Source of the DNA: JACZWZ01 sp036478235
GTDB lineage: Bacteria; Actinomycetota; Acidimicrobiia; Spongiisociales; UBA11373
Direction of reading: 5' to 3'
Assembly (NCBI GenBank): GCA_036478235.1
Contig: JAZGDZ010000072.1
Location: 1-12,447 of the forward strand
DNA: 12,447 bases
The notes beneath the pieces are model-generated. The model worked only from the letters and a program-made list of their open reading frames with translations, had not been told where the DNA came from and did not search any database. Of the stretch, positions 6,768-12,447 are shown in pieces; position 1 is the stretch's first letter; the number at the start of each line of letters is the position of its first letter. The position numbers were made by a program, and so were the translations under genes.

Positions 6768-7142
6768 CTAGAGAATCCGCTCTAGTCGCCGGTTGATGGC
6801 GTCCATCACCGCCCGCACTGCGGCCAGCCGCCCGTCGGCTTCTCCCTGCAAGGCGCTTCCCACGAGGATCTCGTCTTTGCCGTACCGGACCTGAGCCAGC
6901 GCCACCCTTGCCGCACCGAGATCCGACGTCGCCACCGCGAGCAGTTCCATTTCGATCTCGTCGTCTATGAGACTCGTCACGGCCGCGATCGCCGCCTCCC
7001 CGGCCAGGCGAGGTTGGGCGTCGGCAGATCCGATCGCCTGACCGTGCCAGGATCGGTCTGCCCAGTCCAACCTGACGGTGACACGAGCATCTGCGCCGTC
7101 GATGTCGTCTTCGATACCGACGATGATCGGACGGATTCTCAC
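6768..7142 (-). CDS. Small paralogous protein of unknown function (copy 2)
   Basis: 124 residues, GTG start. Not recognised. It aligns over nearly its whole length with the protein encoded just upstream at 7168-7575: shared pattern A-x-V-x-V-x-x-x-W (19-27), then G-x-x-x-G, an alanine-rich helix (47-58), ALAQV against ALVAV (81-85), LVGSAL against LVGTAV (93-98), and the ending RAVMDAINRR against RATLDAVNRR (110-119). The alternating strands and two helices suggest one alpha/beta domain, with no signal peptide, membrane span or metal-binding motif. The gap to the upstream copy is 25 bp. Likely co-transcribed with the HerA-type ATPase, so a linked function is inferred. A weak CGGA sits just before the start. 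Confidence 0.75.
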   Translation of the reverse strand: MRIRPIIVGIEDDIDGADARVTVRLDWADRSWHGQAIGSADAQPRLAGEAAIAAVTSLIDDEIEMELLAVATSDLGAARVALAQVRYGKDEILVGSALQGEADGRLAAVRAVMDAINRRLERIL

Positions 7143-7167
7143 GTTCCGAAGCGTAACCCGGCTTCGG

Positions 7168-7575
7168 TCAGATGTCGGATTCGACCCGGCGGTTCACCGC
7201 GTCGAGCGTCGCCCTGGCGAAGCCAAGCTGTGTGTTCCCGTCGCCAATGACGGCTGTGCCTACGAGGGGCTGGGTGAGAAGCGGATCTTCGACTGCAACC
7301 AGCGCGATCTCGGTGCCTGCCGCGTGCGTGATCGATGCTTCGATCGCCACGCATTCCCTCAGCCCGGCGGCCATCACTGCATGCAGCGTCGCTTGCGCCA
7401 CCAGCAGGGGGCGCTGACTGGAAGCCGGAACACCCGACGTCTCGCCGGTGTAGTCGGCTCCATCCCAGTGGATGGTCACGGCTACCTCGGCCCGGTTGAT
7501 GCTTGTCGACTCATCCACCCGGTTGATCGCGGTGCGGGCCGAATCGGTGCGAAGCGAGGTGACCGATGCAGTCAT
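7168..7575 (-). CDS. Small paralogous protein of unknown function (copy 1)
   Basis: 135 residues from ATG at 7575. A TTG at 7614, directly after the stop of the ATPase gene, would add 13 residues; I prefer ATG because the extension has no match in the paralogue and neither start has a good ribosome binding site. The domain repeats that of the next gene: AEVAVTIHW (29-37 by this start), an alanine-rich helix in the middle, EIALVAVED, LVGTAVIGDG and a closing ARATLDAVNRRVE. Soluble and cytosolic by appearance. It lies 39 bp after the HerA-type gene, with which it probably forms an operon. Function unknown; an accessory or regulatory subunit of the ATPase is a guess from position only. Confidence 0.75.
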   Translation of the reverse strand: MTASVTSLRTDSARTAINRVDESTSINRAEVAVTIHWDGADYTGETSGVPASSQRPLLVAQATLHAVMAAGLRECVAIEASITHAAGTEIALVAVEDPLLTQPLVGTAVIGDGNTQLGFARATLDAVNRRVESDI

Positions 7576-7614
7576 GTCGAGGTCATCGGCCGGGCCGTGA
7601 AACCCCTTGAGCAA

Positions 7615-9969
7615 TCAACTGGTGGGTAGCCACACCAGCACGAGATCGCCCACCGCGACATCCGTCTTCTCGAGTCCGATCTCGATCGCGTCGATGTCGG
7701 CTGCCTTCTCCTCCCACTCTTCGGTGATCTCCGCCACATCTTCGGCCAGGTCGGCTTCGAGTTCCTCGAGGTCCTCAGCCTCGTCACCCACCTTGCGCCG
7801 AGCCGACTTCAGGCGGCGTTCTGCCTTGCGCGTCATGGAGCGCTTGGATGCCGTGGTGGACATTGACCTCGTGCTCCGACGCCCCAGAAGGATTCCGAGC
7901 ACGGTGCCGGCTCCGGACACCAGCTCCTCCTGTTTGCGGGTCTCGACATTGAGCCGGGCATCTTCGACCTTCTCCATGGCGGCGTCGATCTGATCGCGGG
8001 CCCGCTCGATTCGTGCTTCGAACTTCTTCTTCAGACCGGCGACGGCTGCGTCGGCCGCGTCGTCGGCGAGGCGCCGGCACCGCAGCTCGAAGTCTGTCCG
8101 CTCCTCTCCGACACGCCCGTATGCCTTCAAGGATGGATTACGAAACACCTCGATCTTGCGGTTGCGATGCAGGTGGTCCTTGATCGCCGCTGCGGCGGCC
8201 TTGAACCACTGCTTGCTGTCGATCGGTGCCGTCGGCAGTCCAAAGATCATGCCCTCGACGGGCTGGTCGATGAAGTCACGATCGTCGTGGTCGACCGGGA
8301 TCCCCGATGCCGGGTCGAGCTTCTCCGTCAGCGGGTGGTAGACCGCTTCCCACTCCTCGTCGTGGTCGACGCCTGCATACCGATCGTCGAAGGTGAGGTG
8401 CACTCGGGCCGCCACGGCAGCTCGATAGGTCCTGCCTGCCGGATCGGCCTGGACCTGGTCTGCCCATGGAGCGCCCGGATCGAGGAATTTCACCTGGATT
8501 CCGGCGGCAACCTCGGGCGCGATCACGCTGGAATCCTCCGGGACGGGTTCGGGCGCCGTCGCAGGTGGGATGGCGCGGCGGGTGTCGCTTGCGGTCAGGG
8601 TGGCCAACTCGTCGCGGGTGAGGGGGCCGCGCAGGTAGGACATGGCCCATCTCGTCGTGAACACCGTCGGTTCACGATCGCGGGTGTTGTGAAGGAGGAA
8701 CCGGCGTTTTCCGAGCCCGGAGATCATTTCGTCCAGTTCATCCACTTCGGCCTCGCCCGTGGCCGACTGCAGGGCCTCGAGAATCCGGGCCTTGTCTCGC
8801 TCGGTCTGGAGCCGTCCTATACACCAGGTTCCGGCGTTGGACATCGCCTTGTAGTCGAGATCGACCGGGTTCTGAGTCGACAGGATCATGCCGACGCCGA
8901 ACGCTCGTGCCTGCTTGAGGATGGTGAGGATCGGCTTCTTCGCCGGAGGAGCAGCGCTGGGCGGGGCGAAACCGAAGACTTCGTCCATGTAGATCATGGC
9001 TCTCAGGTCGCCCGACCCGGGCTGGCCTCGCATCCAGGTGATGAGCTTGCCGAGCACCATGGCCACCACGAACTGGCGTTCTTGCTCCGACAGGTGGGCG
9101 AGGTAGACGATCGAGGCCTGGGGCTTCCCGTCGGTATCCCACAGCAGTCGTTCGGCATCGAGTGGCGGACCGCTTCGCCAGTCGGAGAACGAGGGCGAAG
9201 CGACCAGCGAATTGAGTCGCATGGCCAGGCCCAGGCGATCCTTCTCGGGGAAGAACGAATCCACGTCGAAGACTCCGAGTTTGCGCATCGGGGGCCGATG
9301 GATCATTCCGATCAGCGCTTCGAGTGTCAGGTCGGTGCTTTTGCGCCAGGCCTTCTCGACCAGGTTCGACATCAGTATGTGCTCCCTACTCGACAGTGGA
9401 TCCGATGCGATTCCCACCAGAGCCAGCAGTCCGCCGACCAACCCCTCTATCTCGTCTCGAGCCGCCTCGGCGTCCCCTTCCCAATCGATGTCTGGGGCGG
9501 CCAGTGACCCGAGGATGTTGAGGGGGACCCCGGCCCGGGATCCAGGGGTGTAGATCGTGACCTCGGCCGATGCCCTCAGGGCGGCGATGTCGCTTCCGTC
9601 GAGGCCCCAGGAGTCGAGTCCTCTCTCCCAGAGTCGGGCCGTTTCGGCTGCGAGTTCGTCGACAGACTTGTCCTCGCGACGGGCTGCGGCCTCATCCACC
9701 CAGGGAAGGAAGTCGGCAGGAGCCAGGTCGGGGAAGGTGAGCATGAGATTTGTCATGTCGCCCTTTGGATCGAGCACGAGCACGGGCAATCCGGAACGGA
9801 GTGCCTCCTCGATGAAGATGATTCCGAGTCCCGTCTTTCCCGAGCCGGTCATGCCGACGATCACCCCGTGAGTCGTGAGGTCACCGGCGTCGTATTCGAC
9901 GATTTCATCCGTGCGGTCGCCGCTCTCGGGATCGACGACAGCGCCGAGCATGAACGTGGTCTTGGACAT
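7615..9969 (-). CDS. HerA/DUF87-type ATPase with C-terminal coiled coil
   Basis: 784 residues. HerA and related FtsK-clan ATPases form ring hexamers that move along DNA. Seen: Walker A GMTGSGKT (39-46), LVLDPKGDMTNL (64-75), Walker B AMIYMDEV (324-331, D329-E330), and QARAFGVGMILSTQNP (353-368) with the conserved glutamine (366), then a probable arginine-finger region (GRLQTERDK, 385-393). After an acidic/Pro linker (about 460-485) and an unrecognised middle domain (about 488-610), residues 625-765 form two long charged helices, split by a small glycine-rich turn, GAGTVLGILLGRR (686-698), as in a coiled-coil hairpin. This long C-terminal half is absent from small HerA proteins. No NurA nuclease gene is nearby. 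Start ATG has TACACT seven bases upstream and no ribosome binding site. Its control region abuts array 2. The exact process is unknown. Confidence 0.88.
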   Translation of the reverse strand: MSKTTFMLGAVVDPESGDRTDEIVEYDAGDLTTHGVIVGMTGSGKTGLGIIFIEEALRSGLPVLVLDPKGDMTNLMLTFPDLAPADFLPWVDEAAARREDKSVDELAAETARLWERGLDSWGLDGSDIAALRASAEVTIYTPGSRAGVPLNILGSLAAPDIDWEGDAEAARDEIEGLVGGLLALVGIASDPLSSREHILMSNLVEKAWRKSTDLTLEALIGMIHRPPMRKLGVFDVDSFFPEKDRLGLAMRLNSLVASPSFSDWRSGPPLDAERLLWDTDGKPQASIVYLAHLSEQERQFVVAMVLGKLITWMRGQPGSGDLRAMIYMDEVFGFAPPSAAPPAKKPILTILKQARAFGVGMILSTQNPVDLDYKAMSNAGTWCIGRLQTERDKARILEALQSATGEAEVDELDEMISGLGKRRFLLHNTRDREPTVFTTRWAMSYLRGPLTRDELATLTASDTRRAIPPATAPEPVPEDSSVIAPEVAAGIQVKFLDPGAPWADQVQADPAGRTYRAAVAARVHLTFDDRYAGVDHDEEWEAVYHPLTEKLDPASGIPVDHDDRDFIDQPVEGMIFGLPTAPIDSKQWFKAAAAAIKDHLHRNRKIEVFRNPSLKAYGRVGEERTDFELRCRRLADDAADAAVAGLKKKFEARIERARDQIDAAMEKVEDARLNVETRKQEELVSGAGTVLGILLGRRSTRSMSTTASKRSMTRKAERRLKSARRKVGDEAEDLEELEADLAEDVAEITEEWEEKAADIDAIEIGLEKTDVAVGDLVLVWLPTS

Positions 9970-9982
9970 GGCCGGGAGTGTA
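9970..9982 (-). promoter_or_regulatory. Candidate leaderless -10 box of the HerA-type gene
   Basis: Minus strand TACACT (9977-9982) is followed by CCCGGCC and the ATG. The same arrangement, TACGCT-CCCGGC-ATG, precedes the MobA-like gene. Seven bases from -10 to start leaves no room for a ribosome binding site. No clear -35; that position falls in the AGCTTGC heptamers of array 2. Confidence 0.5.
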
Positions 9983-9999
9983 AGGAGAAGTCACCAGGC

Positions 10000-10185
10000 A
10001 GCTTGCAGCTTGCAGCTTGCAGATTTCAGACTTCAGACTTCAGATTTCAGATCTCAGAATGAGACACTCTTCGATGTCCGATGTCCGATGTCCGATGTCC
10101 GATGTCCGATGTCCGATGTCCGATGTCCGATGTCCGATATCTGATGTCTGATGTCTGATGTCTGATGTCTGATGTCTGATGTCCT
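10000..10185 (+). repeat. Composite heptanucleotide array 2 (A-block, spacer, B-block)
   Basis: A-block, 10000-10055: three AGCTTGC units, then AGATTTC, two AGACTTC, AGATTTC and AGATCTC, all exactly 7 bp and in phase. Spacer, 10056-10073: contains GAGACACTCTTCG, nearly the same as in array 1. B-block, 10074-10178: nine ATGTCCG, one ATATCTG and five ATGTCTG, followed by a broken unit ATGTCCT (to 10185). It occupies the space between the divergent ATPase and tryptophanase genes, so either promoter may sit partly in it. Periodic open frames across it (such as MSDVRCP-type) are not considered genes. Confidence 0.95.
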
Positions 10186-10195
10186 CTGCATCCGA

Positions 10196-10230
10196 TAGCG
10201 TTACTGCATATCGACCTCCAGGAGTTCCGA
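10196..10230 (+). promoter_or_regulatory. Ribosome binding site and possible -10 box of the tryptophanase gene
   Basis: CAGGAG (10219-10224) lies six bases before ATG at 10231 and is the best Shine-Dalgarno sequence in the window; it fixes the start. TAGCGT (10196-10201) could be the -10 box, in which case the leader is about 23 nt and any -35 would fall within the last heptamers of array 2. The short leader has no room for a TnaC-like regulatory peptide. Confidence 0.55.
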
Positions 10231-11607
10231 ATGCCGTTCAAGACGATCATCGAGCCCTTCAAGATCCACTCGGTCCAGGAGATCGACATGCCGGATGCAG
10301 CGACCCGCGAGGAAGCGCTGCTGAGGGCGGGGTACAACCTGTTCGGCCTTCAGGCAGACGAGGTGATCATCGACCTGCTGACCGATTCCGGAACCGGTGC
10401 GATGTCTGCCTCGCAGTGGGGGGCGATGATGGTCGGGGACGAGTCGTACGCCGGGAGCCGTTCGTACGAACGGTTGCGGGCGGTGGTGGAGGACCTCACC
10501 GGCATGCCCGAGGTGATCCCGACCCACCAGGGGAGGGCATCCGAGCGGATCCTGTTCTCGGTCGTCACCGGACCTGGGATGGTGGTACCGAACAACACCC
10601 ACTTCGACACCACCAGGGCCAACGTCGAGTTCCAGGGCGCCGAGGCGCGTGACCTCGTCATCACCGAGGGCCTCGACCCGGCTGCCGATCACCCTTTCAA
10701 GGGGAACATGGACGTCGACGCCCTCGAGGACACGATCACCGAGGTCGGTCGGGATCGGATCCCGCTTGTCATGATGACCGTGACCAACAACAGCGGGGGA
10801 GGGCAGCCGGTCTCTCTCGAGAACCTGCGGGCGGTTGGCGAGGTGTGCAACCGCCACGAGATCCCCTTCTTTCTCGACGCCTGCCGGTTCGCCGAGAACG
10901 CGTGGTTCATCAAGATGCGCGAGGCGGGCCACGCCGATAGCACTCCGCGGGAAATCGCCCAGGAGATGTTTTCCCTGGCGGATGGGATCACGTTCTCGGC
11001 CAAGAAAGATGGCCTCGCCAACATCGGGGGCTTGCTGGTGATGCGGGATGCAGAGGTCGCAGCCCAATGCCGCAACCTCCTCATCCTCACCGAGGGGTTC
11101 CCGACATACGGGGGATTGGCCGGTCGCGACCTCGAGGCGATTGCAGTCGGGTTGGACGAGGTGCTGCAGGAGGGATATCTGCGCTACCGGATCCGGAGCA
11201 CCGAGTATCTGGCCGAGAAGTGCCGCGATGCGGGCGTCCCACTCGTATGGCCCCCGGGAGGTCACGCGGTCTACCTCGACGCCAGGGAACTGCTTCCCCA
11301 CATTCCGCAGTCGCAGTATCCGGCTCAGGCGCTGGCGATCGAGCTTTACCGCGACGGCGGAGTCCGCGGCGTGGAGATCGGGTCGGTGATGTTCGGAACA
11401 TTGCACGACGACGGCACCGAGGACCCTGCGCCGATGGAGCTGGTGCGTCTGGCCATTCCGCGCCGCACCTACACCCAGAGCCATATCGACTTCGTGGCGG
11501 AGGTCGTCCTGTCAGTGGCCGAGCGGGCGGAGTCGCTCACCGGGTATCGGATCGTCGAGCAGGCACCCTGGCTGCGCCACTTCACGGCGCGGTTCGGGCC
11601 GGTGTAA
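10231..11607 (+). CDS. tnaA: Tryptophanase (tryptophan indole-lyase)
   Basis: 458 residues, PLP enzyme of the beta-eliminating lyase family: tryptophan to indole, pyruvate and ammonia. Full length by comparison with my memory of E. coli TnaA and tyrosine phenol-lyase. Seen: DLLTDSGTGAMS (48-59), GDESYAGSRSY (69-79, with Y73), PTHQGRASE (97-105), FLDACRFAENAWFIK (214-228, D216 and R219), PLP-lysine motif SAKKDGL (256-262, K258/K259), EGFPTYGGL (288-296) and R411 in IPRRTYT. Two residues separate tryptophanase from tyrosine phenol-lyase: the aspartate in FDTT (D126, like Asp137 of TnaA, Thr in the phenol-lyase) and the histidine in LRHFTARF (H450, like His463, Phe in the phenol-lyase). Both are of the tryptophanase type. 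No tnaB permease or tnaC leader is seen beside it. Converges on the MobA-like gene across array 3. Confidence 0.88.
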   Translation: MPFKTIIEPFKIHSVQEIDMPDAATREEALLRAGYNLFGLQADEVIIDLLTDSGTGAMSASQWGAMMVGDESYAGSRSYERLRAVVEDLTGMPEVIPTHQGRASERILFSVVTGPGMVVPNNTHFDTTRANVEFQGAEARDLVITEGLDPAADHPFKGNMDVDALEDTITEVGRDRIPLVMMTVTNNSGGGQPVSLENLRAVGEVCNRHEIPFFLDACRFAENAWFIKMREAGHADSTPREIAQEMFSLADGITFSAKKDGLANIGGLLVMRDAEVAAQCRNLLILTEGFPTYGGLAGRDLEAIAVGLDEVLQEGYLRYRIRSTEYLAEKCRDAGVPLVWPPGGHAVYLDARELLPHIPQSQYPAQALAIELYRDGGVRGVEIGSVMFGTLHDDGTEDPAPMELVRLAIPRRTYTQSHIDFVAEVVLSVAERAESLTGYRIVEQAPWLRHFTARFGPV

Positions 11608-11621
11608 GCGCCCTGAGAGCG

Positions 11622-11730
11622 CAGACATCAGACATCAGACATCAGACATCGAGGTGAGGTCCGATCTGCTTTCTGAGATTTGAAATCTGAGGTCTGAGAT
11701 CTGAGATCTGAAATCTGAGATCTGCTTTCT
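11622..11730 (-). repeat. Composite heptanucleotide array 3, inverted (A-block, spacer, B-block)
   Basis: Given on the plus strand, the B-block comes first: four CAGACAT units (11622-11649), which are ATGTCTG on the minus strand. After a spacer (11650-11667, starting CGAGGTGAGG) comes the A-block, nine in-phase heptamers from 11668 to 11730: GCTTTCT, GAGATTT, GAAATCT, GAGGTCT, two GAGATCT, GAAATCT, GAGATCT and GCTTTCT. Read on the minus strand the order is therefore A, spacer, B, as in arrays 1 and 2. It fills the gap between the convergent tryptophanase and MobA-like genes. Confidence 0.93.
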
Positions 11731-11752
11731 CCTGCGCCGTCGTCGGCAGTTC

Positions 11753-12346
11753 TCACGCCGGTTCCTCACCGGGAGGACCAAACCGGTCGAGCCCACGCTC
11801 GATGTCCTCCGGCGTGTCGACGCTGAACCATGATCGCCCGTCCTCGCCCCACTCCTTCCACTCCGCCGAGAGGATCTCGTCCACGGCAGCATCCCGGAGC
11901 AGGGCCTGCAGGCCGATTCCGGAGGCGGCAAGATCACCGGCCCGTTGTACCAAGTCCATCGGGTAGAGGGCGCAGGTCACCTGGCGCCTCGCATCTGCAA
12001 TCGGTACCACGGCGCGCTCCTCGAACCGATCGACGATGGCCTGGAGGGTCCGTCGCCTCAGCCAGGGTTGATCGATCGCGACCACGAGCCAGGCAGAGGC
12101 CGGACTATCGAACCGCGCTCGTCCCGCGGCCGCCAGACCGGCTAATGGCCCAGATCCCCCTGCGTCGTCGACCCGGAGGTGGCTCCCGACCGGAGTGTGT
12201 CCGGCCACGACCACCTGCGCCGAAGCAGGCAGGGCGTCGGCGACCCAGGCACTCATCGGGCGCCCGGCGACCTCCACGTGCGCCTTGTTCGAGCCCATTC
12301 GGCTGGATCGGCCCCCGGACAGGATGACGGCGACGACGTCGGGCAT
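11753..12346 (-). CDS. mobA: MobA-like molybdenum cofactor guanylyltransferase
   Basis: 197 residues from ATG at 12346, close to the usual MobA length of about 190-200. MobA joins GMP from GTP to molybdopterin to make the guanine dinucleotide cofactor of some molybdoenzymes. Seen: the nucleotide-binding LSGGRSSRMGSNKA (9-22, with K21), GSGPLAGLAA (64-73), the metal-binding VVAIDQPWLR (87-96) and SVDTPEDIERGL near the C-terminus. A GTG at 12415 would add 23 residues without family features, so it is rejected; a TACGCT hexamer just upstream of 12346 also favours the ATG. Related nucleotidyltransferases such as CofC or MocA share the fold, so the exact substrate is likely but not proven. No other molybdenum gene is in the window. 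Confidence 0.85.
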   Translation of the reverse strand: MPDVVAVILSGGRSSRMGSNKAHVEVAGRPMSAWVADALPASAQVVVAGHTPVGSHLRVDDAGGSGPLAGLAAAGRARFDSPASAWLVVAIDQPWLRRRTLQAIVDRFEERAVVPIADARRQVTCALYPMDLVQRAGDLAASGIGLQALLRDAAVDEILSAEWKEWGEDGRSWFSVDTPEDIERGLDRFGPPGEEPA

Positions 12347-12358
12347 GCCGGGAGCGTA
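12347..12358 (-). promoter_or_regulatory. Candidate leaderless -10 box of the MobA-like gene
   Basis: Minus strand TACGCT (12353-12358) is followed by CCCGGC and the ATG, six bases apart. It matches the signal before the HerA-type gene almost base for base. No Shine-Dalgarno sequence and no clear -35 box. Confidence 0.5.
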
Positions 12359-12447
12359 GAGAGAGGCGGCGGCGGGTGGGTGTCCCGAGCACTCACAGGA
12401 GGGGGCGCTGTGCACGCCGGAAGCACCACCCGCCGGCCGTCCTCACG
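12359..12447. other. Upstream region of the MobA-like gene, no gene seen
   Basis: GC-rich sequence to the window edge. I can support no gene here on either strand; the end of an unseen neighbouring gene could fall in the last bases. Confidence 0.4.

Noticed and set aside
8167..9507. 446-residue open frame on the plus strand
   Set aside because: Antisense to the HerA-type ATPase, whose Walker motifs leave no doubt about the true strand.
10058..10230. TnaC-type leader peptide for tryptophanase
   Set aside because: No short frame with a start, ribosome binding site and Trp codon; the space is taken by the array.
10201..11484. 427-residue open frame on the minus strand
   Set aside because: Antisense shadow of the tryptophanase gene; high-GC third positions keep it open, and it has no family motif.
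5966..11730. Transposon or insertion sequence carrying the arrays
   Set aside because: No transposase gene, terminal inverted repeats or target-site duplications are visible around any of the three arrays.
12347..12415. N-terminal extension of the MobA-like protein from GTG at 12415
   Set aside because: The extra 23 residues precede the family's normal beginning and a -10-like box lies within them.

Overview
This window looks like chromosome from a high-GC actinobacterium (Actinomycetota), possibly an Acidimicrobiia-like lineage. That is inferred from strong GC bias, GTG/TTG starts, a short RpoD-like sigma factor, an LCP wall enzyme, and several genes with a TANNNT hexamer 6-8 nt upstream of the start codon (probable leaderless transcripts). 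No phage, insertion sequence, tRNA, rRNA or CRISPR array is visible.

Layout. 1-285 (minus): start of a small membrane protein that runs off the window. 472-4672 (minus): probable three-gene operon, read from a thioredoxin-fold DUF255/YyaL-type protein, to an LCP-family wall-polymer transferase, to a single-pass secreted-domain protein with a Thr-rich linker. 4673-4982: divergent control region with a large inverted repeat and repeated GTTCAC/GTGAAC hexamers. 4983-5948 (plus): RpoD-like sigma factor. 5966-6205: heptanucleotide array 1. 6249-6638 (plus): two-CBS-domain protein followed by a terminator-like hairpin. 6768-9969 (minus): probable operon of a HerA/DUF87-type ATPase followed by two tandem, paralogous small proteins of unknown function. 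10000-10185: array 2. 10231-11607 (plus): tryptophanase. 11622-11730: array 3, inverted. 11753-12346 (minus): MobA-like molybdenum cofactor guanylyltransferase; the last 90 bases upstream of it hold no supported gene.

The most unusual feature is a composite repeat present three times within 5.8 kb, always between genes. Each copy has an A-block of 7-bp units near AGATYTC, a 16-23 nt spacer, and a B-block of 7-bp units ATGTCYG. Order and relative orientation of A and B are kept in all three, although the third copy is inverted. Arrays 1 and 2 also share the same internal succession of variants. The A-block is partly complementary to the B-block, so each element could fold on itself. I know of cyanobacterial heptanucleotide STRR repeats as an analogue, but do not recognise this two-block element.

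The second candidate system is the HerA-type ATPase with its two duplicated partners. The other genes are mostly housekeeping: cell-wall assembly, transcription, cofactor synthesis and tryptophan breakdown. The window does not show a single pathway joining them.
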